Positions 41,344 to 50,752 of a stretch of 64,000 bases of DNA are shown piece after piece (position 1 is the stretch's first letter; each line of letters starts with the position of its first letter). The notes beneath the pieces are model-generated. The model saw nothing but the letters and a program-made list of their open reading frames with translations, ran no database searches and had not been told where the DNA came from. Location of the stretch: positions 31,337 through 95,336 of the forward strand of contig JAVBTA010000012.1 of NCBI GenBank assembly GCA_031556375.1. The letters run 5' to 3'. Both the position numbers and the translations under genes were made by a program. The stretch is from BNXB01 sp031556375. GTDB lineage: Bacteria; Bacteroidota; Bacteroidia; Bacteroidales; Azobacteroidaceae.

Positions 41344-43824
41344 ATGAAGCACCTTTTAATCGTTATAACTCTATTTATTTCTTCCCAAACACTATTTTCT
41401 CAAAACTTCAGGGGAAGAGTATTAGAAACTTCAGGGGAACCAATTCCCGGAGCTACAGTTTATATAAAAGAAATAAAACAGGGGCTGATTTGCAATGCCA
41501 ATGGAGAATTTCAGGTGAGCCTGGAGGAAGGCGACTACAATTGTAATGTCAGTTGTCTGGGGTATACTTCCTTAGAAAAATCATTTTCGATAAAAAAAGA
41601 TGCGGAACCCGTCTCTATGGAAATAACCATGAAAGCCACATCTTTTGAATTATCTGAAGTTGTAGTCCGCGCCGGAGAAGATCCCGCCTACGAAATGATT
41701 CGCAAAGCAGTTGTAAAAGCGCCTCTACACCTGGCTCAGGTAAAATCATTTACCAGTGAAGCCTATATCAAAGGCGCCGGAAAAGCGACAAATATCCCCG
41801 GATGGATTGAGAAAATGGGCGGTGAACAGCTCAAACTCTATAAAAATAACCTGTTCCTTCAGGAATCATTCAGTGAAATCAAATATTCCTATCCCGATCA
41901 ATACACCCAGAATGTCAAGGCATTCTCTAGTTCGATGCCTAACGATTCTATCGCAAAAGATGCTATGGGAATATTCCGGGGATCTCTTTATTCTCAATAT
42001 GACGGAGCTATCCTTCATCCCAAAACATTTTCTTATTATAAATTCCGTTATGAGGATTTTGAGGAAGTCAATGGCGTAAATATCAACAAAATAAAGATTA
42101 TCCCTAAATTCAATGATCCTAAACTATTCAGCGGGTATATATATCTGGCTGAAGATTATTGGGATATACGTGCTGCCGAACTTACACGTAATACGGAAAT
42201 GGGTAAATTCACTTATACTCTGAACTATAATGAGGTGACTGATAATATCTTCATGGTTACAAGTTTCAAATCACATATCGATGCCAATATGATGGGTGTT
42301 AAATTTACTTTTAACTATTTGTGCTCAGTGAAGTACACTGACATTCAGACAAATGACTCGATTACAGCATTAGTCAAACAAGACCTGAAACCCAAAAAGA
42401 AAAAGGGAAAAAAAAACCTGGAAATCAAATCTTATGATGAGAGATATAAACGGGAATCCGATTCTCTGGCAACCAAACGGGATTCTTTGTATTGGCTGGA
42501 TATCCGGAGTATAACCCTTAATGATGAAGAAATAGCCAGTTATGCCCGTAAAGATACTATCCAGATTAAATCTGACTCAATAAAAGATAAAAAATCCGGA
42601 GCAAAAGGATATTCCCTGACTAATGCGTTGTTTGGAGGACAAATCGGAAGGGACTCTTCAAAAGTAATCCTGAAATACGGAAGTCTCGCAGAGGTTGCTC
42701 CCGAATACAATTTTGTTGACGGATTATGGCTTGGCACATCTTTCGACCTGATTATCAAACGAAAAGAACATTCACGATGGAAAATTAAACCGGCGGCCTA
42801 CTGGGCTTTGTCCAGAGAGAAATTATTGTGGACGGTGGACTTGAACTTTACATATGCCCCCCTGAAATTTGGAGAGTTAAAAATTTCAGGAGGTAGCACT
42901 TCCTATGATTACATGGGCAATAAAGGTTTATTAAGATTTGAAAATATGGTTAATGCCGCTCTTTGGGGTATTAACAACGCTAAATTTTATCAAAAAGATT
43001 TTATTAATATTCAAAATGAAATTGAAATTATTAATGGACTGGACTTGTCTACCGGTGTAGAGTTTGCAGATAGAAATCCTCTTGATAACCATGCCAGCTA
43101 CAGCCTGTTTGGTGATAAAAAAGATATAAAACCAAATATTCCTCCATATGCCGGCAACTTGAATGAACAATATAACATGCTGGCCAAATACAACATAGCA
43201 TTATATTACACTCCGGAACTGTATTATATGATCGAAAAAGGAAAAAAACGGCACATAAAAACCCGTTTCCCGACATTTGGAATAACTTTCAGGCAAGGAA
43301 TTCCAGGAAATGGCTCCGATTATTCAAAATTCTACAGTTCAGAACTTGTTGTTGCTCAAAACATAAGAATGGGACTTTTTAATCGTTTTCACTATATGGT
43401 CAATGCCGGAAAATTTTTTAATAAAAACGAATTTAACTATATCGATTATAAGCATTTTAATTCGGCAAATCAAACAGTAACCGGAAAAGAATTCGATACT
43501 TCATTTTCTCTTCTGCCTTATTATACCTATTCCACAAACAAAGACTGGATACAAGCAATGGTTAACTTCCAATCGGATTATTTACTATTGAAACGCTTGC
43601 ACTTCCTTCAGGGAAAATCAATAAAAGAATCGCTTCACGGGAAGTTTTTACATACTCCGGATAAAAAGTACTATTCAGAATGGGGGTATTCTGCCACTTT
43701 TACTGCTTTTGGAGCATTAGGTATAAGCGCAGGAGTCTTTGTCGGGTTAGATAAATTCGATTACAATAGTGTCGGTTTCAGGATTTCAATGCCATTGATA
43801 GAAGAGTTAAGCCCATTGAAATAA
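41344..43824 (+). CDS. DUF5686-family outer membrane protein with carboxypeptidase-like N-terminal domain
   Basis: An 826-residue protein: signal peptide (ends TLFSQ), then a carboxypeptidase-D-regulatory-like beta-sandwich (about 22-105; FRGRVLETSGEPIPGATVYI), as found at the N-terminus of TonB receptors but here without a plug. The rest is a long beta-rich region with a Lys/Asp-rich insertion (about 340-420), probably an outer membrane barrel. This layout is what I know as DUF5686. Function is unknown, though related proteins are assumed to be surface or outer membrane proteins. It ends two bases from the convergent GHL10 gene, leaving no room for a terminator between them. Confidence 0.82.
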   Translation: MKHLLIVITLFISSQTLFSQNFRGRVLETSGEPIPGATVYIKEIKQGLICNANGEFQVSLEEGDYNCNVSCLGYTSLEKSFSIKKDAEPVSMEITMKATSFELSEVVVRAGEDPAYEMIRKAVVKAPLHLAQVKSFTSEAYIKGAGKATNIPGWIEKMGGEQLKLYKNNLFLQESFSEIKYSYPDQYTQNVKAFSSSMPNDSIAKDAMGIFRGSLYSQYDGAILHPKTFSYYKFRYEDFEEVNGVNINKIKIIPKFNDPKLFSGYIYLAEDYWDIRAAELTRNTEMGKFTYTLNYNEVTDNIFMVTSFKSHIDANMMGVKFTFNYLCSVKYTDIQTNDSITALVKQDLKPKKKKGKKNLEIKSYDERYKRESDSLATKRDSLYWLDIRSITLNDEEIASYARKDTIQIKSDSIKDKKSGAKGYSLTNALFGGQIGRDSSKVILKYGSLAEVAPEYNFVDGLWLGTSFDLIIKRKEHSRWKIKPAAYWALSREKLLWTVDLNFTYAPLKFGELKISGGSTSYDYMGNKGLLRFENMVNAALWGINNAKFYQKDFINIQNEIEIINGLDLSTGVEFADRNPLDNHASYSLFGDKKDIKPNIPPYAGNLNEQYNMLAKYNIALYYTPELYYMIEKGKKRHIKTRFPTFGITFRQGIPGNGSDYSKFYSSELVVAQNIRMGLFNRFHYMVNAGKFFNKNEFNYIDYKHFNSANQTVTGKEFDTSFSLLPYYTYSTNKDWIQAMVNFQSDYLLLKRLHFLQGKSIKESLHGKFLHTPDKKYYSEWGYSATFTAFGALGISAGVFVGLDKFDYNSVGFRISMPLIEELSPLK

Positions 43825-43826
43825 AT

Positions 43827-45296
43827 TTATTTCTCCAGCGAACCCATATAATAGAATACTACATTCGAACCATCGCTTTCATTATGACAACGATCGCTCG
43901 CCGTAATCAGGAAATAATATCCTTTCTCCCGGCTCCGATCTATCGAAAGTTCAAAATTATTCCCGGAAATACGTGTAGCCAACAAATTTTCGGGATTTTC
44001 CGTATCCACTGGGTATTTTTCAGAACAGTAAACACTGTAACTCAATTTTTCCGTAATTAGCGGATTGTCATCCCAACTGATCCGCAATGTGTTTCCGGAC
44101 TGAATCACATCCGGTTTCTCAGGAACGGCCGGAGCAATACTATCTTGCCAGAGAATCGGAGGAATCTGTGATGGATACTGATAAAAGTTTGTTTTAATGG
44201 AGTCCGAAATACTTTTCATATTATTCATCAAATAACGGGTACGATAAAATGCATTCCCCTGTGTATGAGACATCCGTGAATATCGCAACTGATCGAGAAT
44301 TGTCGATACATTCCATCCTCCTTCACTTTGGTCCATACGATACAAACCGATTCCGGGGACAACATAGCGGTTCGAACTATGATCCTGCCAGTTTTTTACA
44401 AACGGATAAAACAAATTATCCATGTAATACATCATCGGAACTATCAAATCGTGTTTTCCTTTGTTAAGCCAATCGGCCGGATCCTGAAAAACGCTGTGAT
44501 AAGCAGTCCAGTGAGCCTGTGTATTTCCGGGTATCTTCTGATACATTCCCAACACAGAACTACTGACCATCACCCAGGGTTTCAAGGATTTAATCGTATC
44601 GTAAGCAGCATAAACGAACTGATTGATATTATTTCTTCTCCAGGAATCTATATTCTGTTTCTGCCCATATTTTTTGTAGGTATCCTGATCCGGGAAATCG
44701 GAAGCCCTGTCCGGATAACGGATATAATCGAAATGAAACCCATCGATATCGTATTTTGAAACAATTTCGGTAACTAAAGAAAGCAAATAGCTACGAGTTT
44801 GGGGATTCCCCGGATCCAAATACAATTCACCCTTGAACTTTTTCACTAAACCCTTATTTTGGATTACAGTTTGAGTATTATTTGGCTTTCCCTTAACCTT
44901 TTCTAACCCCAAAGGATATGTTACAAACCATGCATGGCACTCCAATCCCCGCTCATGACAAGCCTTAATCGCGAAGGCCAAAGGATCATAATTCGGATTT
45001 AAAGAAGGCGCCCAATTAACAAAACCACTCCAGGGCTCTATATTGGAAGGATAGATAACATTCCCACGAATACGGGTCTGCAGGAAAATCACATTAAAAT
45101 TTGCCCGTTTAAGTTCATCCAGGATCCGGCAAAACTCATCCTGTTGCTTAATTATATCACTCTGATTACGAACCGGATTGCCAGGCCAATCTAAAGCATG
45201 ATTAGTCGTCAGCCATGCAGCACGGATTTCCTGCTTAGGTTGAGCCGAAAGACTGAGATTGATGAATAGAAAAATAAAAAACAAAAATTGTTTCAT
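43827..45296 (-). CDS. GHL10 (DUF187-type) glycosidase-like protein
   Basis: A 489-residue secreted protein: signal peptide (ends LSLSAQ), then a glycoside-hydrolase-like barrel with EIRAAWLTTNHALDWPG, LQTRIRGNVIYPSNIEPWSG, CHAWFVTYPLG and DGFHFDYIRYPD. The last contains the family's conserved Asp-Tyr-Arg. A fibronectin-like C-terminal module (about 395-489) follows. Members are suspected to act on peptidoglycan or other glycans, but the reaction here is not established. Its promoter (45304-45335) sits very close to the start codon. Confidence 0.85.
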   Translation of the reverse strand: MKQFLFFIFLFINLSLSAQPKQEIRAAWLTTNHALDWPGNPVRNQSDIIKQQDEFCRILDELKRANFNVIFLQTRIRGNVIYPSNIEPWSGFVNWAPSLNPNYDPLAFAIKACHERGLECHAWFVTYPLGLEKVKGKPNNTQTVIQNKGLVKKFKGELYLDPGNPQTRSYLLSLVTEIVSKYDIDGFHFDYIRYPDRASDFPDQDTYKKYGQKQNIDSWRRNNINQFVYAAYDTIKSLKPWVMVSSSVLGMYQKIPGNTQAHWTAYHSVFQDPADWLNKGKHDLIVPMMYYMDNLFYPFVKNWQDHSSNRYVVPGIGLYRMDQSEGGWNVSTILDQLRYSRMSHTQGNAFYRTRYLMNNMKSISDSIKTNFYQYPSQIPPILWQDSIAPAVPEKPDVIQSGNTLRISWDDNPLITEKLSYSVYCSEKYPVDTENPENLLATRISGNNFELSIDRSREKGYYFLITASDRCHNESDGSNVVFYYMGSLEK

Positions 45297-45303
45297 TACG
45301 GTG

Positions 45304-45335
45304 CAAAATTACTCGATTTATTCAACTTGAGCAAA
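45304..45335 (-). promoter_or_regulatory. Promoter of the GHL10 gene
   Basis: On the minus strand TTTG (complement of 45332-45335) and TAATTTTG (45304-45311) are spaced by 20 nt. Only seven bases separate the -7 box from the ATG at 45296, implying a leader of a few nucleotides. A short CAAAC/GTTTG repeat at 45332-45344 overlaps the -33 box. Confidence 0.65.
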
Positions 45336-45452
45336 CACAGTTTGTGTATTCTAAATAAAATATCTAATTTTAATGCTTGAAAAAATCAAAAATATTTAAT
45401 GAACTCTTCCCAATATTAAATTAAACAATTAATATACAGACTCTTATATTCC

Positions 45453-48400
45453 ATGAAAAAATTATTTGCTCTCATTTTTCTTTTTTTATTTTTGCATCTG
45501 AGTTCATATGCAAATCAATCTACACAGAAAGCTGTTTCCGCACAAAAAATCAATCCTACGACAATCGAAGTATTACTCTCTGATAATCAGAGAATAACAT
45601 TCGATTTTTATGGAGAAAATATCTTCAGACTCTTCCAAGACAACTCAGGCGGTATTCTCAGAGAGCCTGAAGCAAAACCCGAAGCAAAAATCCTGGTAGA
45701 TAATCCCAGAAAAGCAATATCGACCCTCAATCTGACAGAGGATAAAAATACGATAACCATCGCAACAGGAAAAATCAATATCGTTCTGGATAAAAATACA
45801 ACTCTATTCAAAGTGATCGATTCCGCCACTAAAGCTGTACTCATCGATGAAATAGAACCTATTTTTTTTGAAGAAAATAAAGTCACCCTAAGTTTTAAAG
45901 AAAATCCGGAAGAATATTTTTATGGAGGAGGGGTCCAAAACGGACGATTCTCTCATAAAGGAAAGGCTATAGCCATCGAAAATCAAAACAGCTGGACCGA
46001 CGGAGGAGTAGCATCTCCAGCTCCTTACTACTGGTCTACCAATGGATATGCCGTTATGTGGTACACCTTCAAAAAAGGGAAATATGATTTTGGAGCAAAA
46101 GATAAAGGTGTCGTGAAACTATATCATGAAACAAATTATCTGGATGTCTTTATTATGACAGGAAATGGAGCCGTAGCACTATTGAATGATTTCTATCAAC
46201 TCACCGGAAATCCTGTTCTCCTGCCTAAATTCGGATTTTATCAGGGGCACCTGAATGCCTACAACCGGGACTACTGGAAAGAAGATGAAAAAGGAATTTT
46301 ATTTGAAGATGGTAAACGATACAAAGAAAGTCAAAAAGATACTGAAGGAACAAAAGAATCCCTCAATGGAGAAAAAAATAATTACCAGTTTTCCGCCCGT
46401 GCAGTAATCGACCGATATAAAAACCAGGATATGCCGTTAGGTTGGTTGCTTCCGAATGACGGATACGGCGCCGGATACGGACAAACAGAGACTTTAGACG
46501 GAAATATCCAAAACCTGAAAGATCTGGCCGGGTATGCCCATAAAAACGGTGTCGAAATCGGACTATGGACTCAATCCGACCTTCATCCGAAACCGGAGAT
46601 CAGCGCTTTATTACAACGGGATATCGTGAAAGAAGTGCGGGATGCCGGAGTGCGTGTATTAAAAACAGACGTAGCCTGGGTCGGCGCCGGATATTCTTTC
46701 GGTCTGAACGGCATTACCGATGTTTCAAATATCATGACCTATTATGGAAATAACAGTCGTCCGTTTATTATATCCCTCGATGGTTGGGCTGGAACACAAC
46801 GCTATGCGGGAATCTGGTCCGGGGACCAGACCGGAGGAGTGTGGGAATACATCCGTTTCCACATTCCGACATACATCGGATCAGGATTATCCGGTCAACC
46901 TAACATCTGTTCTGATATGGACGGGATCTTTGGCGGTAAGAATCCGGTTATCAACACACGGGATTTCCAATGGAAAACTTTTACTCCGATGGAACTGAAC
47001 ATGGATGGATGGGGTGCTAACGAAAAATATCCGCATGCATTGGGAGAACCGGTTACTTCAATCAATCGCTGGTACCTGAAACTCAAATCAGAACTGATGC
47101 CTTATGCCTACAGCATTGCAAAAGAAGCTGTAGACGGACTTCCAATGATACGCGCCATGTTTTTGGAGTATTCAAATACCTACACCAAAGGAAGATCAAC
47201 TCAATACCAGTTCCTGTATGGTCCTTATTTTCTTGTTGCCCCTATCTATCAGGCAACAAAATCAGATGATCAGGGCAATGATATCCGCAATGGCATTTAT
47301 CTTCCTGAAGGCCAATGGATCGATTATTTTTCAGGCGATTTACATGAAGGAAACCGCATTATAAACGGCTTTGTTTCACCTGTTTGGAAACTCCCGGTCT
47401 TTGTTAAAAACGGAGCAATCATTCCTATGACTAACTCCAATAATAACGTTTCCGAAATCAATAAAAATATCCGTATATACGATATCTATCCGTCTGGAAA
47501 TACATCATTTACGGAGTATGATGATGATGGAGTGTCGGAAGAATACAGACTTGGAAAAGGCGTTAACACTCTGATCGAATCTTCAGTTAACAAAAAGAAT
47601 ACCATATCTGTTACAATACATCCTGCTAAAGGTGAATTCAACGGTTTTGTAAAAGAAAAATCTACGGAATTCCGAATAAATGTGACTGAAAAACCGAGAA
47701 AAGTAAGTGCTAAAATAGGAAAAAACAATATCAAATTGACAGAAGTACATTCCTTGAATGATTTTAATGCTAAAGAAAATGTGTTCTTCTACAACCCTAA
47801 GCCTAATCTGAACCAGTTTGCAACCAAAGGAAGTGATTTTGAAAAACTCATGATCACGAAGAATCCTCAACTCCTTGTCAAACTGGAAGCTTCCGATATT
47901 ACTGCAACTCAAACAAACCTCATAATCGAAGGTTTTATTTTCCAACCTGCTGAAAAACAACGGGTAACTTCCGGAAACTTACTTGTACCGGAGAATGCAC
48001 AAATCAGCGATGAAAATACGGATGCATATACGTTAAAACCAACCTGGAACAAGGTCGATAATGCCGATTATTACGAGATCGATTTCAATAATATGCTGTA
48101 CTCCACGATCAAAGATACTGAACTACTATTTGATGGATTAACTCCGGAAACTACTTATTCCTTCAGGTTACGGGCAGTAAATAAAGACGGATATTCATCC
48201 TGGGCCGAATTCGAGGCCACAACAAAAGTAAATCCGTTAGAATTTGCCATCCCTGATATCTCCGGCGAAACAACTGCTGAAAACCAGGGAGGTGCCGGAA
48301 TCAAAAAACTATTCGACTTCGATGAAAATAGTATGTGGCATACCAAATGGGGTGTTAATGCTATGCCTTTCGATCTGGTTATGGATCTGAAAACAATTAA

Positions 48401-49256
48401 TCAGCTCGATAAATTCCATTATTTACCACGCCTGGGTGGAGGTAACGGAATACTGCTGAAAGGAACTGTTTATTACAGCAACGACAAAACAACCTGGACA
48501 GAAGCCGGAGTTTTCGAATGGACAAAAAATGATCAGGTTAAAGAATTCAATTTCCCGGACCAACCAACAGCACGATATATAAAATTATCTATTACTGAAG
48601 GTGTTGGAAATTTTGGCTCCGGAAGGGAATTGTATGTATTCAAAGTCCCGGGAACAGAAAGCTATCTCCCCGGAGATATTAATAATGACCATTTGATAGA
48701 TAGAAACGACTTGACTTCATACACGAACTACACCGGTCTGAGAAAAGGAGATGCCGATTTCGAAGGATACATAAGTAATGGGGATATCAACAAAAACGGA
48801 TTGATCGATGCTTACGATATTTCTGTTGTCACTACCCAACTCGATGGCGGAGCAGACAATAAGCCTGTAGAAAAAGTTAACGGACGAATTGAACTAAGTA
48901 CATCAAAACAATCTTACGACAAAGACGAAATAATTGAAATCCACGTCAAAGGAATTGATCTTCAATCGGTTAACGCATTAAGCTTTGCTTTACCCTACGA
49001 TCCTCAAAGTTATGACTTTATTGGCATACAAATTTTAAACATGATGGAAATGGAGAACCTGACTAACGACAGGTTACATACCAATGGAGTCAAAGCCTTG
49101 TATCCGACATTCATTAATATTGGAAATAAAGGATCTCTCGAAGGTACTCAGGAACTATTTATCCTTAAATTCAAAGCCAAACAAAAAGTAAAATTCGACC
49201 TGAAAGCAATTGATAAAATTTTTGTCGATAAAAACCTGAATACTCTTAAATTTTAA
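45453..49256 (+). CDS. Multimodular GH31 alpha-glycosidase with Fn3, CBM32, dockerin-like and cohesin-like modules
   Basis: A 1267-residue secreted enzyme. After a signal peptide (about 1-20) and N-terminal beta-sandwich comes the GH31 barrel. It has the nucleophile Asp in VLKTDVAWVG (about 406) and acid/base Asp in WSGDQTGG (about 458). Then follow an Fn3 domain (about 845-925), an F5/8-type CBM32 (about 943-1068), and two calcium-loop repeats of dockerin type (GDINNDHLIDRNDL near 1073 and GDINKNGLIDAYDI near 1110). The last 125 residues (IELSTSKQSYDKDEIIEI ... NALSFALPYDPQSYDF) are cohesin-like. GH31 enzymes cleave alpha-glucosides, alpha-xylosides and relatives; specificity is not visible. 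No T9SS sorting domain is seen and there are no sus genes nearby. Confidence 0.88.
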   Translation: MKKLFALIFLFLFLHLSSYANQSTQKAVSAQKINPTTIEVLLSDNQRITFDFYGENIFRLFQDNSGGILREPEAKPEAKILVDNPRKAISTLNLTEDKNTITIATGKINIVLDKNTTLFKVIDSATKAVLIDEIEPIFFEENKVTLSFKENPEEYFYGGGVQNGRFSHKGKAIAIENQNSWTDGGVASPAPYYWSTNGYAVMWYTFKKGKYDFGAKDKGVVKLYHETNYLDVFIMTGNGAVALLNDFYQLTGNPVLLPKFGFYQGHLNAYNRDYWKEDEKGILFEDGKRYKESQKDTEGTKESLNGEKNNYQFSARAVIDRYKNQDMPLGWLLPNDGYGAGYGQTETLDGNIQNLKDLAGYAHKNGVEIGLWTQSDLHPKPEISALLQRDIVKEVRDAGVRVLKTDVAWVGAGYSFGLNGITDVSNIMTYYGNNSRPFIISLDGWAGTQRYAGIWSGDQTGGVWEYIRFHIPTYIGSGLSGQPNICSDMDGIFGGKNPVINTRDFQWKTFTPMELNMDGWGANEKYPHALGEPVTSINRWYLKLKSELMPYAYSIAKEAVDGLPMIRAMFLEYSNTYTKGRSTQYQFLYGPYFLVAPIYQATKSDDQGNDIRNGIYLPEGQWIDYFSGDLHEGNRIINGFVSPVWKLPVFVKNGAIIPMTNSNNNVSEINKNIRIYDIYPSGNTSFTEYDDDGVSEEYRLGKGVNTLIESSVNKKNTISVTIHPAKGEFNGFVKEKSTEFRINVTEKPRKVSAKIGKNNIKLTEVHSLNDFNAKENVFFYNPKPNLNQFATKGSDFEKLMITKNPQLLVKLEASDITATQTNLIIEGFIFQPAEKQRVTSGNLLVPENAQISDENTDAYTLKPTWNKVDNADYYEIDFNNMLYSTIKDTELLFDGLTPETTYSFRLRAVNKDGYSSWAEFEATTKVNPLEFAIPDISGETTAENQGGAGIKKLFDFDENSMWHTKWGVNAMPFDLVMDLKTINQLDKFHYLPRLGGGNGILLKGTVYYSNDKTTWTEAGVFEWTKNDQVKEFNFPDQPTARYIKLSITEGVGNFGSGRELYVFKVPGTESYLPGDINNDHLIDRNDLTSYTNYTGLRKGDADFEGYISNGDINKNGLIDAYDISVVTTQLDGGADNKPVEKVNGRIELSTSKQSYDKDEIIEIHVKGIDLQSVNALSFALPYDPQSYDFIGIQILNMMEMENLTNDRLHTNGVKALYPTFINIGNKGSLEGTQELFILKFKAKQKVKFDLKAIDKIFVDKNLNTLKF

Positions 49257-49289
49257 GAAGAAATCAACATGGTGCGGATATTGCTTGCC

Positions 49290-50612
49290 TCATTCAGAAA
49301 TTTTCTCGGTTAGATCTTTATTGAAATAAACGACATCATTTTCTATTTTGCTATTATTCAGAGCCTTGTCTTTCAGTTTGTTGATTATCTCCCATTCGTT
49401 TTCATCAATAGCAGATATTGCGTTATTCAGAACCTCCTTATCCCCTGTTCCCCAGATCAGCGGACGAGGTTCCATATTGACCCAAACACCCTTGTACGAC
49501 CCTCCAAAGAGCGATACGCAAGGGATTCGTTCTCCTATTTGAGGATTTGTTTCCGGCCATTTAGGAGAAGTCAATACTTTTAGTCCCCAACAAACAGGCG
49601 CATCGTCGTTATTTTGCATTTCAGCCATTGCCAACACTTTCACCGGATTCGTTTCTACAACAATTCCAGGTATAAGCAAACCCGACGAAAAGGCCATTTT
49701 GGGAGTAGCTATCAATTGCATGATAAGAGAAAACAAATTATATAACACGAATACTCCCGGTATCAATGCCCACCAGCCATAACCTTTACTGATAAGCGTA
49801 AACGCAACGCCTCCGAAAATCAGTACCCAAAACAATGCTTTCAGTTTATCCTTTTTTGATTTTTCAATATAAATATCATATTCTTTGAGACGATCCGGAT
49901 CCGGTTCAATATGAGCAGAACGGGATGCCCGGCTCAGATTCATCGTTTTTCCGGGAGTACCCATCGGGGTCGCCAGATAGTTTTTCCGTTGAATATCTAT
50001 TACCGGAGTAAAATCATCATCAAAACGATCAAATAACTCATCTGTCCCGTGTTCGACTTTATAATTCATTTCTTCTTCATACAAAGGAATCATTTGATAA
50101 AAGTTCACGATATCGCCATTCGGCAGCTTACAAGTCGGACTTTCCTCTCCCGATGTATAGGGCAACTCGAGTATAACACCCGAAAGCTCTGTATTTTCAG
50201 CAAATGGTTCACCATTCGGAACGGTATGCCCCCATCCCAACCATGTATCCTCACTGATCGGCAAACGTGCCAGTATTTTGAGCCAACGAAGCGGCCAGTA
50301 GTCGGCTTCTTCATCGCTTTTTAGATTCCAATCGGGAGGCAATGTAACCAATATCTCCGCACGGGTATTGTTATTCTGCCATTCTTTGGGAACGTTCATC
50401 ACATGGGCCCCCATCCCCATAGTTACCAATGTGTAGTAGTTCTTCTCTTTTGTAGGATTAACAACACAAATATCGACATGTATATCCGGCGATATTATCT
50501 CATGAAATACTTCATCAAATTTTCCAAAATGTTGCTCAATGTGATTTTCGATAGTTTCCATTTCTTTTTCAGAATAAACTACCGGATTAAATTCATTTTC
50601 CTCTTCTTTCAT
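49290..50612 (-). CDS. SUFU-domain protein with central membrane segments
   Basis: A 440-residue protein from ATG 50612 (MKEEENEFNPVVY); longer readings cross the promoter. Residues 10-200 resemble the suppressor-of-fused domain (MGMGAHVMNVPKEWQ, RAEILVTLPPDW, YWPLRWLKILARLP, LGWGHTVPNG). Two hydrophobic segments follow (about 258-305), then a second soluble domain (about 315-440, VVETNPVKVLAMAEM, SLFGGSYKGVWVNMEP) that I do not recognise. Bacterial SUFU proteins are often immunity proteins for polymorphic toxins, but no toxin gene is adjacent. Membrane anchoring is unusual for that role. Confidence 0.78.
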   Translation of the reverse strand: MKEEENEFNPVVYSEKEMETIENHIEQHFGKFDEVFHEIISPDIHVDICVVNPTKEKNYYTLVTMGMGAHVMNVPKEWQNNNTRAEILVTLPPDWNLKSDEEADYWPLRWLKILARLPISEDTWLGWGHTVPNGEPFAENTELSGVILELPYTSGEESPTCKLPNGDIVNFYQMIPLYEEEMNYKVEHGTDELFDRFDDDFTPVIDIQRKNYLATPMGTPGKTMNLSRASRSAHIEPDPDRLKEYDIYIEKSKKDKLKALFWVLIFGGVAFTLISKGYGWWALIPGVFVLYNLFSLIMQLIATPKMAFSSGLLIPGIVVETNPVKVLAMAEMQNNDDAPVCWGLKVLTSPKWPETNPQIGERIPCVSLFGGSYKGVWVNMEPRPLIWGTGDKEVLNNAISAIDENEWEIINKLKDKALNNSKIENDVVYFNKDLTEKISE

Positions 50613-50686
50613 ATTAGATGTAATTATTGGATACGCCGAATTGCTGCTATAATCATGCCAATCCGGAATATCTGCTATTTTCGCGC

Positions 50687-50694
50687 CAAAAATA
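50687..50694 (-). promoter_or_regulatory. -7 element of the SUFU gene
   Basis: TATTTTTG on the minus strand (complement of 50687-50694), 74 bases before the chosen ATG and inside the longer alternative reading. Confidence 0.4.
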
Positions 50695-50736
50695 GTAATT
50701 ATTGAAATTACCACAGAATAAATCAGGAAGATTTTC

Positions 50737-50744
50737 TATCTTTG
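50737..50744 (+). promoter_or_regulatory. -7 element close to the dnaG start codon
   Basis: TATCTTTG, with only eight bases between the box and the ATG at 50753, predicting an almost leaderless mRNA. Confidence 0.55.
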
Positions 50745-50752
50745 TTGGTTAA

